From: CAZVFE01 sp964626405
GTDB lineage: Bacteria; Bacteroidota; Bacteroidia; Cytophagales; Spirosomataceae
Assembly: GCA_964626405.1 (NCBI GenBank)
Contig: CAZVFE010000036.1
Span: 1 to 16,453 of the forward strand
DNA length: 16,453 nucleotides
Direction: 5' to 3'
Position numbers and translations under genes: made by a program. Under the pieces are notes generated by a model that had not been told where the DNA came from, made no database searches, and saw only the letters and a list, made by a program, of their open reading frames with translations. Positions 7,503 through 14,892 of the stretch are shown here, piece after piece (the stretch's first letter is position 1; each line of letters starts with the position of its first letter).

Positions 7503-8551
7503 TGAGAGAGCAACTGCATCGGATTAGTTTAATTATTGTTTCAATTTTTATTCTTGCAGCTTGTAAGCCAGGAACTGTGGAGCCCGGAATGGATAATTCC
7601 GTGCCCACCAACCTGGTTATCGAAACAACTGTTAGTACAGATGGAACCGGAAACGTAGATTTTAGAGCCACTGCCAATAATGCGGTAAGCTATGATTTTG
7701 AATTTGGCGATGGGGTAATTAAAACCGGAACGAATGGAAAAGTAACCTATCAATATACTTTAGCAGGGACAAACAATTTTACAGTAAGAGTTACTGCAAA
7801 AAGTGCATCAGGAGCAAGCATAAAAAAAACCACGTCAATTGATGTAACTGTAGAACAACAGACCTCTGGTTTAATTTGGTCTGATGAATTTGATATCGAT
7901 GGAGCTCCAAATCCTGAAAAATGGGGTTATGATATTGGTGGCGGAGGCTGGGGAAATGGAGAATCTCAGTATTATACCAATCGATCATCCAATGTAATTG
8001 TAAAAGACGGAGTGCTAAAGATTACAGCTATAAAAGAAACCATTGAATCAAATGAATATTCCTCTGCAAGGATATTATCAAAAGGGAAATTTGATTTCAA
8101 ATATGGAAGAGTGGAGGCAAGGGCAAAACTTCCATCTGCAAAAGGTACTTGGCCAGCAATTTGGATGTTAGGAAGTAATTTTTCAGAAGTAGGATGGCCA
8201 GATTGTGGGGAAATTGATATTATGGAACATGTGGGAAATGATTTAAATAAAATCCACGGAACCTTGCATTATCCAGGTAGGTCAGGTGGAAATGCCAATA
8301 CAGGAAGTAAAACATTTAGTAATGTTTCTACCGAATTCCATGTCTATGGTTTAGAATGGGATGCAAGCATTATTAAAATGACGGTGGACGGTCAAACCGT
8401 ACATACTGTGGCGAATAATTCAAGTATACCTTTCAATCATAATTTCTTCTTCATTCTAAATGTAGCGATGGGAGGAACTTTTGGAGGAGCAATTGATCCC
8501 AATTTCCAAACAGACTCAATGGAAATTGACTACATAAGAGTATATAAATAA
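7502..8551 (+). CDS. PKD-GH16 lipoprotein, probable endo-beta-1,3-glucanase (laminarinase)
   Basis: Predicted to cut internal beta-1,3 (or mixed beta-1,3-1,4) glucosidic bonds at the cell surface, producing oligosaccharides for SusC/SusD. The lipobox is LAAC (cysteine 21). A PKD-like domain covers about 38-117 (DGTGNVDFRATANNAVSY, FEFGDG), and the GH16 domain about 123-349. The active site GEIDIMEHVG gives nucleophile E237, D239 and acid/base E242. The extra methionine between D and the second E is the beta-bulge form found in laminarinases rather than the EIDIEF form of lichenases. GGGGWGNGESQYYTNR, GTWPAIWMLG and GWPDCGEID are further laminarinase-like landmarks, and the protein ends MEIDYIRVYK. 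The catalytic domain is complete. Substrate is inferred from motif similarity; a mixed-linkage glucan is the main alternative. Confidence 0.93.
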   Translation: MREQLHRISLIIVSIFILAACKPGTVEPGMDNSVPTNLVIETTVSTDGTGNVDFRATANNAVSYDFEFGDGVIKTGTNGKVTYQYTLAGTNNFTVRVTAKSASGASIKKTTSIDVTVEQQTSGLIWSDEFDIDGAPNPEKWGYDIGGGGWGNGESQYYTNRSSNVIVKDGVLKITAIKETIESNEYSSARILSKGKFDFKYGRVEARAKLPSAKGTWPAIWMLGSNFSEVGWPDCGEIDIMEHVGNDLNKIHGTLHYPGRSGGNANTGSKTFSNVSTEFHVYGLEWDASIIKMTVDGQTVHTVANNSSIPFNHNFFFILNVAMGGTFGGAIDPNFQTDSMEIDYIRVYK

Positions 8552-8585
8552 ACAACATATTAATTCTTAAACTAAATAATTAAAA

Positions 8586-10250
8586 ATGAAAAAGACGTAT
8601 TTAAATTTAATTAAATCAATACTAAGTATCTTAGTAGTGGTATTAGTGGTAATTGCCTGTAAAAAGGATGTAATTGAACCAACCCCAACTCCAGAGCCAG
8701 AACCAGAGCCAGCGAAAATTGTAGTTGGAGACTGTTCCGACTTTACGATTGGAACTGTTAATTTAAATTCTGCAACATTAGATTTTGAATGTTCAGGATT
8801 AACTTTCGCAGATTCAACTGCCTACAGTGATGCAAATACCAATGGTACATGGGGAAGATTTGGTGATAAAGGAGTTACAGGTTCCTATTTAGCACTTACT
8901 TATGCAAATAACCCTTCAAAAGGAGGAATCAATACTTCTGAAAAAGTAATTAAAGTAACAGAAAAAGCTGCAATTGAAGCTTGGGCTGGTTTCTTCTTTA
9001 ATTTAAGTGAAAAAGTAAATTTCCCTTCAGGAAAAGAAGCAGTATCTGTAGATATCTATTCTGCAGCACCAGGACAAAAGGTAACCCTTAAGTTAGAAAA
9101 TAAGGCGGATAATACAGTTTTTAAAGAGGCGACCTACTCTACAACTGCTTCAGGAGCTTGGGAAAAAATTACCTATAATTTTTCTGCTGAGGAGTCTGGA
9201 AAATATGATAGAGTTACCATGATTATGAATAATGGAGCAAGTAATTCTGCTGATGTAGTTTATTATTTTGATAATATCGCCTTTACTGAACCAGTGGATA
9301 GAGGAACTCCTAATTCTGCAGCAAGTTCTCCAACCTTAGCAGCTGGAGAAGTACTATCCATTTATTCTGATGCATATACGGATGTTACTGGAACAGATTT
9401 TAATCCTGGATGGGGACAAACCACTCAGTTTTCTGAAGTTGAAGTTGTATCAGGAAACAAAGCATTAAAATATGCCGATTTAAATTATCAAGGAACGCAG
9501 TTTGCTAGCCCACTGAATGTAAAATCTTATAATTCAATACATATTGATTATTGGACAGCAAACTCTACAACATTGAATTTTTATTTAATTTCTACAGGAC
9601 CTAAGGAAACTGCAAAAGCACTTCCTATAACAACTGGAGAGTGGAAATCTATTGATATTCCTTTATCTGAATTTGTTGCGGTGGATTTAGCAGATGTTAT
9701 TCAGTTTAAAGTTGATGGTAATGGCACTGTTTTCTTTGATAATATTTATTTCTGGACAGATCCTAATCAAGTTACAAGTACATTAAATCTTCCTTTGGAT
9801 TTTGAAACAGCAAATTTGGATTATAAAATTACCAATTTTGATGGTGGAAATCTAACCGTAGTGGATAACCCAAATAAATCGGGAATCAATACAACTAATA
9901 AGGTTGCTAAAATGGTAAAGAATTCAGGACAAACTTGGGGAGGTTCATTCATGACCCTTACTTCTCCTATCGATTTTTCTACAAAAACTGAATTCCACAT
10001 GAATGTACATTCTCCAAAAGTAGGGGCTAAAGTCTTATTAAAGGTTGAAAATGCGGGGGATGGTGCCATAAACTTTGAAAAAGAAGTAGCTACTACCAAA
10101 GCAAATGAATGGGAAGATTTAACCTTTGATTTTTCAGGAATAGATAAGACTAAATCCTATCAAAAGGTAGTAATTATTTTTGAAAATGGAACTATGGGAG
10201 ATGGTTCAAGTAATTTTACTTATTACATAGATAATATTAAATTGCAATAA
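8586..10250 (+). CDS. Three-module beta-sandwich lipoprotein, probable surface glycan-binding protein
   Basis: Probable surface glycan-binding protein. The lipobox is VIAC (cysteine 25), followed by KKD, resembling a surface-export signal, then a Pro/Glu/Thr linker (residues 31-42) that would hold the modules off the membrane. Three modules follow. A (about 63-231) and C (402-551) belong to the same repeat family as the modules of the lipoprotein encoded at 4726-6597, with LDFE openings, W(A/G)G and FDNI/IDNI endings. B (about 252-390, with SDAYTDVTGTDFNPGWGQTT and VFFDNIYFW) is a different beta-sandwich-like module. Module C is nearly the same as module 1 of that earlier protein. No catalytic residues are evident. 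It lies 34 bases after the first GH16 gene and 17 before the second. Binding function is inferred. Confidence 0.85.
   Translation: MKKTYLNLIKSILSILVVVLVVIACKKDVIEPTPTPEPEPEPAKIVVGDCSDFTIGTVNLNSATLDFECSGLTFADSTAYSDANTNGTWGRFGDKGVTGSYLALTYANNPSKGGINTSEKVIKVTEKAAIEAWAGFFFNLSEKVNFPSGKEAVSVDIYSAAPGQKVTLKLENKADNTVFKEATYSTTASGAWEKITYNFSAEESGKYDRVTMIMNNGASNSADVVYYFDNIAFTEPVDRGTPNSAASSPTLAAGEVLSIYSDAYTDVTGTDFNPGWGQTTQFSEVEVVSGNKALKYADLNYQGTQFASPLNVKSYNSIHIDYWTANSTTLNFYLISTGPKETAKALPITTGEWKSIDIPLSEFVAVDLADVIQFKVDGNGTVFFDNIYFWTDPNQVTSTLNLPLDFETANLDYKITNFDGGNLTVVDNPNKSGINTTNKVAKMVKNSGQTWGGSFMTLTSPIDFSTKTEFHMNVHSPKVGAKVLLKVENAGDGAINFEKEVATTKANEWEDLTFDFSGIDKTKSYQKVVIIFENGTMGDGSSNFTYYIDNIKLQ
8772..9278 (+). 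repeat. Beta-sandwich module A (diverged copy, longer)
   Basis: Residues 63-231. It shares LDFE, GGINTSEKVIKV, AWAGFFFNL, VDIYSAAPGQKVTLKLEN and YYFDNI landmarks with the other modules but has an insertion near residues 75-105 (with NTNGTWGRFGDKGVTGS) that the 150-codon copies lack. Confidence 0.7.
9789..10238 (+). repeat. Beta-sandwich module C (150 codons)
   Basis: Residues 402-551, exactly as long as the module at 5353-5802 and the best intact template for the gapped module at 6343-6585. Shared blocks include TNFDGG, VAKMVKN, GQTWGGS, VGAKVLLKVEN and TTKANEWEDL. Confidence 0.85.
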
Positions 10251-10267
10251 AATATTAGATTATAAAT

Positions 10268-11059
10268 ATGAAAAAAACGATTTTTTTAATAGGTATTTTA
10301 ACCATAGTTTTTGGATTTAAATTTTCTGAAGATAAGCCAAAGGAATACAAATTAGTTTGGTCCGATGAATTTAATTATTCAGGAGAAATAGATAAATCCA
10401 AATGGTTTATGGAAACAGAGGCCCCACAGAATGGCTCATGGTATAATGGGGAATTACAACATTATACTGATAGAGCAGATAATGCTTTTGTAAGTGACGG
10501 AACATTAAAGATTGTAGCCAAAAAAGAGCGTTTTCATTCTACAGGAACTGATAAGGAATTTACCTCTGCTAGATTGAATTCCAAATTCCATTTTACTTAT
10601 GGAAAAGTAGAGGTTAGAGCAAAATTGCCAAGAATGCAGGGCACTTGGCCTGCTATTTGGGCTCTAGGTTCAGATTTTAAATCAAATCCTTGGCCAAGAT
10701 GTGGAGAAATTGATATCATGGAGCAATTATTTGAAAATCATAATATGGTTCAATCTGCAGTACATGTGGCAGCTAGATATGGTGATAGAACCCTGGTTGG
10801 AAAGGTAGATGTTTCAGATGTTACTGAAAACTTTCATGTTTACGGTTTAGAATGGGATGAAGAAAAATTGGTATTTTCTGTTGATGGAAAACCTTATTTA
10901 ACCTACAAACCAGAAAATCGTAATGATGATTTTTGGCCATTTTTTAGAGATCAATTTTTGCTATTAAATGTGGCTGTTGGAGGAAATCTAGGTGGATCTG
11001 TAGACCCTAATTTCACTCAAGATCGAATGGAAGTAGATTACGTTAGAGTTTATCAATAA
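10268..11059 (+). CDS. GH16 glycosidase without lipobox, probable periplasmic endo-beta-glucanase
   Basis: Second GH16 enzyme of the locus, predicted to cut beta-1,3- or mixed-linkage glucan. The short N-terminus (residues 1-20, MKKTIFLIGILTIVFGFKFS) is a hydrophobic signal with no lipobox cysteine, so the enzyme is probably soluble in the periplasm or secreted. The remainder is a bare GH16 domain (about 26-263) with no accessory module. The active site GEIDIMEQ gives nucleophile E147, D149 and acid/base E152. NGSWYNGELQHYTDRADN, GTWPAIWALG and MEVDYVRVYQ are family landmarks. It differs from the first GH16 in the loops after the active site (ENHNMVQSAVHVAARYGDRT) and around FWPFFRDQF, so product size or preferred linkage may differ. 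It is the last gene before the terminator. Confidence 0.92.
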   Translation: MKKTIFLIGILTIVFGFKFSEDKPKEYKLVWSDEFNYSGEIDKSKWFMETEAPQNGSWYNGELQHYTDRADNAFVSDGTLKIVAKKERFHSTGTDKEFTSARLNSKFHFTYGKVEVRAKLPRMQGTWPAIWALGSDFKSNPWPRCGEIDIMEQLFENHNMVQSAVHVAARYGDRTLVGKVDVSDVTENFHVYGLEWDEEKLVFSVDGKPYLTYKPENRNDDFWPFFRDQFLLLNVAVGGNLGGSVDPNFTQDRMEVDYVRVYQ

Positions 11060-11082
11060 TTTTTTTTGTAATAGGTTTGGGG

Positions 11083-11115
11083 AAATAGCCACCTTTTAGG
11101 TGGCTATTTTTATTT
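11083..11115 (+). terminator. Intrinsic terminator of the PUL operon
   Basis: AAATAGCCACC (11083-11093) pairs perfectly with GGTGGCTATTT (11099-11109) around a TTTTA loop, followed by TTTATTTTA. The hairpin starts 24 bases after the second GH16 stop and ends directly against the stop codon of the convergent epimerase gene (11110-11112). On the minus strand the stem is followed by C-rich sequence, so it is less convincing as a terminator in that direction, although it may protect the 3' end. Confidence 0.85.
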
Positions 11116-12213
11116 TACACCAAATTTAAAAATCGTATTGGATTTATATTTTTGTCCTGGTTCTAATACAACTGTTGGGAATTGTTTTTGATTAGGAGAA
11201 TCTGGGAAATGTTGGGTTTCTAAACATAATCCAGTTCTATAAGGAGCATTTGTACCATCCAAGAAATTTCCAGTATAAAATTGTATTCCTGGTTCATCCG
11301 TAAATACTTCCATAATTCTTCCAGTTGGGGCATGCCTCAACTCAGCTGCTTTTCGCATTCCCTCGCCATTAACTACCCAACAATGGTCATAACCTAAACC
11401 CCTACTTAATTGCTCATTTTCTTCTTCAATATCTTTTCCTATCGTTTTAGGAATTGTAAAATCAAATGGGGTATCCTTTACTGGAATAATTTCTCCAATC
11501 GGAATAAATCCTTCATCAATTGGGATGAAATTGTCTGCAAAAAGATTTAATTCATGATTTAAAATTGTAGAATCAGTAGTACCTGCTAAATTAAAATAAC
11601 TATGTTGAGTGAGATTTACTATAGTTTTTTTATCAGTTTCTGCTGAATAATTTACTTTTAATTCATTATCCTTGGTAAGTGTGTATATTACTTTTGATAC
11701 TAAGTTTCCAGGATATCCTTCCTCACCATCATTACTTGTATAGGTTAAACTTAATACTGATTCTCCATTTATTATTTCTGAATCTGCCTTCCAAATTACC
11801 TTATCAAAACCTAAAATTCCACCGTGTAAATGGTTTTCTCCATTATTTTGAGCTAAATTATATTCTTTCCCATCTAATGTAAATTTTCCATTTGCTATCC
11901 TATTGCCATATCGCCCAATTAATGCTCCGAAATAGGGGTTTTTTGTTTCATAATCCTTTAAATTATCAAACCCTAATACTACTTCTCCAAAATTTCCCTG
12001 TTTATCTGGTACTATAATCGAGGTAATTATCCCTCCATAATTAATTATTTTTACTTGCATGCCAGAGGCATTTTTCAAAGTAAATAATGTAATTTCCCTA
12101 CCATCTTCAAGCGTACCATATAGTTCTTCTTGAATACTTTCATTGTTTTTTACACTAGAATTACAGCCTATTAGATTTAATAGGATAAAAAGGAGAAATA
12201 AAGTTTTTTTCAT
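11110..12213 (-). CDS. galM: Lipoprotein aldose 1-epimerase (mutarotase)
   Basis: Interconverts the alpha and beta anomers of aldoses such as glucose and galactose. Family landmarks are GRYGNRIANGKF (100-111), NGENHLHGG (124-132, substrate histidines 128 and 130), LTQHSYFNLAG (201-211, catalytic acid H204), YDHCWV (275-280, D276) and CLETQHFPDSPNQ (330-342, catalytic base E332). All expected residues are present. Unlike cytosolic GalM of E. coli it has a signal peptide with lipobox LIGC (cysteine 17). The residues after the cysteine (NSSVKN) carry no acidic surface-export motif, so it probably faces the periplasm. It lies 18 bases after the molybdenum-subunit gene in the minus-strand run and converges on the glucan PUL. 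A role in conditioning glucose released from the glucan is an inference. Confidence 0.94.
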   Translation of the reverse strand: MKKTLFLLFILLNLIGCNSSVKNNESIQEELYGTLEDGREITLFTLKNASGMQVKIINYGGIITSIIVPDKQGNFGEVVLGFDNLKDYETKNPYFGALIGRYGNRIANGKFTLDGKEYNLAQNNGENHLHGGILGFDKVIWKADSEIINGESVLSLTYTSNDGEEGYPGNLVSKVIYTLTKDNELKVNYSAETDKKTIVNLTQHSYFNLAGTTDSTILNHELNLFADNFIPIDEGFIPIGEIIPVKDTPFDFTIPKTIGKDIEEENEQLSRGLGYDHCWVVNGEGMRKAAELRHAPTGRIMEVFTDEPGIQFYTGNFLDGTNAPYRTGLCLETQHFPDSPNQKQFPTVVLEPGQKYKSNTIFKFGVK

Positions 12214-12231
12214 AGGTTTAAAGGTTTTATT

Positions 12232-14385
12232 CTACACAAAATCTATCTCCAATGGAAGTTTTCTAAGTCTTTTTCCAGTGGCAGCGAAAATTGCATTTGC
12301 TAAGGCAGGGGCAACCGGTGGTAACCCTGGCTCACCTACTCCTTTCATCCTCTTTCCACCTGTCAAAATATGAACCTCAACCTCTGGCATTTCATTCATC
12401 CTTATTACAGGATTATCATGAAAATTCGTTTGTTGAGCTGCACCTTTATCAAAACTTATTCCATTTTTAATCGCAGCCGTAATCCCCATTGCAACCGCAC
12501 CTTCCATTTGCGCTCTTACTGTATCCGGATTCACCACTGTCCCAAGGTCAATCACCGCATATACCTTATCAATTTTTATCGCATTCCCAACCTGGCTCAC
12601 TTCTACCACCTCTCCAGCTAATCCAGCAAAAAATTCATATTGAGCTACCCCTCTTCCTTTTCCCTTTGGTAAGGGCTTATCCCATCCAGACACTTCCTTT
12701 AATTTTTTCATTAATATCTGCGCATCTGACCCCTCCTCCATATTATTCAATCTGAATTCCATTGGATCCTGCCCAGCTTTTACGGCCATTTCATCCATAA
12801 AACATTCATGGGCAAAAGCCAAAGTAGAACTCGTTACAGACCTCCATGCTCCTAATGGAATATTTATCGGCGCATAAACAAAGGTATTTTTCATATTCGG
12901 TACCACATATTTTTGTTCCGATATGGCCTCAGTCATTGTCCTATCTGCTATACTCTCATCCTTCATTGGATCTAAAGTAGGGGAAATAACTTTATGCTGC
13001 CAGGAATCTAATTTCCCATTTTTTAAAGATCCCTTCATCGCCGAAAATGTTGGCGGTCTGAATGGCCCTTGTAAAGTATCATCCTCCCTCGTCCATACCA
13101 ATTTCACAGGTTTCTTTATGGCTTTTGATATATTTACCGCCTCAATTATAAAATCTGTAGATAATCTTCTTCCAAATCCTCCTCCTAAATAGGTTACATG
13201 TAAATCAATATCTTCTTTAGAAATGCCATATTTTTTCGGGAAATCATTAATTACCGAACCTGGTACCTGAGTAGGTGCCCAAATTTCTAATTTTCCATCT
13301 TCCTTCCAATAAGCAGTACAATTCATGGGCTCCATTGGAGAATGCGTTACAAAACAGGTTTCATAAAATGCTTCAACTGGTTCCCCCGCATTTTTAAATG
13401 CCTCATCAAAATTTCCTTGTGAATGTTGTACCGCCCCTTCGTTTTTACCCATCTCCCTTAATTTTTTATAATAAGAAGAGGTATTGAATGCGTCATTTCC
13501 CTGATGATCCCAGTTAATTTTTAAAGCCTTTCTTCCTTTTAATGCTGCCCAATAATTTGTTGCAATAACTGCAACCCCAGTAAATTTATAGGCCCCCTGA
13601 TCTCTCTCCACATTGATTACCTCTAAAACCCCCGCCTGCTTCATAGTCTCCTTGGCATCAATAGAAATTATTTTCGAGCCAAATACATTGGATCTCTCAA
13701 TAGATGCATAAACCATACCTTCAATTTCAGCATCTATTCCAAAACCCGCTTTGCCTCTTACCTTTAAAGGAATATCCGGCCTTTTTGTATCCTTCCCAAT
13801 AATTTTAAAATCCTTTGAATCTTTTAATTTTGGTGTTTTGGGAGCACTTAATTTAGAAGCCGCCTCCGCTAATTCACCATATGACAATTTTTTCCCAGTC
13901 GACTTATGAATAATAGTAGCATTCTCAGCATAGCACTCCTCTACTCCAACGCCCCATTGATTAGCCGCTGCTGTCATCAACATTTCCTTTGCAGATGCTC
14001 CAATATTTCGCATCTCAGTATAACTCATTCTTACAGAAAATGAGCCTCCCGAAAATTGCATTCTTCCATATTGAGCTTGTCCATTCGCCGCCTTTACCTC
14101 ATATTGGTCTGGCCTTACTTCCAATTCTTCAGCAATTAATGCCGTAATTGACTGTGCAGTGCCCTGACCCATCTCAGGTTTATTATTTATTAAAGTAATT
14201 TTACCAGATTTTTCAATAATTATATACGGACTTATCTCTGCCCCAATCTCCTCAATTCCATTTAAGTTTTCTACCGTATTTTTTCCGTTTATACTTGAAA
14301 TCCCTAATACAAAAGCCGCAGACCCTAGGCCTGTGAATTTGATAAAATTTCTTCTATTGATCGATTGATTTTCAGTATTTTTCAT
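12232..14385 (-). CDS. iorB: IorB-like molybdenum hydroxylase large subunit, Tat-exported
   Basis: Large molybdopterin-binding subunit of a xanthine-oxidase-family oxidoreductase of the isoquinoline 1-oxidoreductase beta / aldehyde dehydrogenase type, which hydroxylates N-heterocycles or oxidises aldehydes. A Tat signal lies at the N-terminus (NRRNFIKFTG, R11-R12, then a mild hydrophobic stretch), so the folded enzyme acts in the periplasm. Motifs include MGQGTAQSITALIAEEL (72-88), LGGGFGRR (400-407), LGAWRSV (511-517) and KGVGEPGLPPVAPALANAIF (681-700), in which E685 is the expected catalytic glutamate. The 717 residues are typical of the family. The small subunit is encoded 17 bases upstream. 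No cytochrome c or FAD subunit and no MobA/XdhC-type maturation factor is visible in the window, so electron acceptor and substrate are unknown. Confidence 0.92.
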   Translation of the reverse strand: MKNTENQSINRRNFIKFTGLGSAAFVLGISSINGKNTVENLNGIEEIGAEISPYIIIEKSGKITLINNKPEMGQGTAQSITALIAEELEVRPDQYEVKAANGQAQYGRMQFSGGSFSVRMSYTEMRNIGASAKEMLMTAAANQWGVGVEECYAENATIIHKSTGKKLSYGELAEAASKLSAPKTPKLKDSKDFKIIGKDTKRPDIPLKVRGKAGFGIDAEIEGMVYASIERSNVFGSKIISIDAKETMKQAGVLEVINVERDQGAYKFTGVAVIATNYWAALKGRKALKINWDHQGNDAFNTSSYYKKLREMGKNEGAVQHSQGNFDEAFKNAGEPVEAFYETCFVTHSPMEPMNCTAYWKEDGKLEIWAPTQVPGSVINDFPKKYGISKEDIDLHVTYLGGGFGRRLSTDFIIEAVNISKAIKKPVKLVWTREDDTLQGPFRPPTFSAMKGSLKNGKLDSWQHKVISPTLDPMKDESIADRTMTEAISEQKYVVPNMKNTFVYAPINIPLGAWRSVTSSTLAFAHECFMDEMAVKAGQDPMEFRLNNMEEGSDAQILMKKLKEVSGWDKPLPKGKGRGVAQYEFFAGLAGEVVEVSQVGNAIKIDKVYAVIDLGTVVNPDTVRAQMEGAVAMGITAAIKNGISFDKGAAQQTNFHDNPVIRMNEMPEVEVHILTGGKRMKGVGEPGLPPVAPALANAIFAATGKRLRKLPLEIDFV

Positions 14386-14402
14386 AGATAAATTTTATTA
14401 GT

Positions 14403-14855
14403 TTAGGAATTCGCAACTGAAATGATGGCCTTCTTGATTCGTAAATAAGTACCACATCTACAAATATTGCCCGACATATACTGCTCAATATCCTCTTCAG
14501 AAGGATGAGGATTAGACTTTAAAAGAGATACCGCAGACATAATTTGTCCGGACTGGCAATAACCACATTGTGGGACTTGATATTCTTCCCAAGCATCTTG
14601 AACTTTTTTAATTAAAGCTTCTTCGCTTTCAATCGTGGTGATTTTTGCATTAGGATCTACCGTAGAAATCATTGTTTGGCAAGATCGAATAGCGAGGCCA
14701 TCTAAATGAACTGTACATGCCCCACATAAACCAAGGCCACATCCAAATTTTGTTCCTTTTAATCCTACATAATCTCTTATTACCCATAATAATGGGGTAT
14801 CTGGGTCCGCCTCTACTGAAGCTTTTTTTCCATTGATGGTTAAATCGTATTTCAT
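14403..14855 (-). CDS. iorA: IorA-like [2Fe-2S] subunit of the molybdenum hydroxylase
   Basis: Small electron-transfer subunit with two [2Fe-2S] clusters that partners the IorB-like protein. The plant-ferredoxin-type cluster is held by C39, C44, C47 (FGCGLGLCGACTVHLDG) and C59. The second, helical-domain cluster is held by C97 and C100 (QCGYCQSGQ) with C132 and C134 (NICRCGTY). All eight cysteines are present, and 150 residues matches the family. The start chosen is the methionine of MKYDLTINGK. A longer in-frame reading from 14963 would add a 36-residue hydrophobic extension overlapping the DUF4249 gene by 71 bases and is unlikely. There is no signal peptide, so it presumably reaches the periplasm bound to its Tat-exported partner. 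The gap to the DUF4249 stop is 37 bases and contains TATCTTTA (minus strand, 14885-14878), one base off a -7 box. Confidence 0.94.
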   Translation of the reverse strand: MKYDLTINGKKASVEADPDTPLLWVIRDYVGLKGTKFGCGLGLCGACTVHLDGLAIRSCQTMISTVDPNAKITTIESEEALIKKVQDAWEEYQVPQCGYCQSGQIMSAVSLLKSNPHPSEEDIEQYMSGNICRCGTYLRIKKAIISVANS

Positions 14856-14892
14856 AATTAAAATATTTAAGGCAAAATAAAGATAGTAAAAT

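Noticed and set aside
5068..7988. Minus-strand open frames opposite the PUL lipoprotein and GH16 genes
   Set aside because: They are antisense to well-supported coding sequence and have low-complexity, Ile/Tyr-rich or patternless translations.
8552..8585. AT-rich 34-base gap before the three-module lipoprotein gene as an internal promoter or terminator
   Set aside because: It has no TAnnTTTG match and only a weak AT-only inverted repeat (TTAATT…AATTAA) with no GC stem or T-run. Read-through within one operon is the simpler reading.
8676..8711. Short GAACCA/GAGCCA-like tandem repeat as a DNA repeat element
   Set aside because: It simply encodes the Pro/Glu/Thr linker after the lipobox of the three-module lipoprotein, which is common in surface lipoproteins.
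7502..11059. Agarase, carrageenase or lichenase identity for the GH16 enzymes
   Set aside because: The WPAIWMLG/WPAIWALG, WPxCGEIDIME and NGE(S/L)Q(Y/H)YT contexts fit beta-1,3-glucanases. The methionine bulge excludes the lichenase form, and no sulfatase or galactan-type enzyme is nearby.
11679..13192. Several open frames of 67-89 codons on the plus strand opposite the epimerase and IorB-like genes
   Set aside because: They lie wholly within strongly supported genes, give Leu/His/Pro/Ser-rich translations with no recognisable pattern, and have no promoter or conserved motif. They are antisense shadows.
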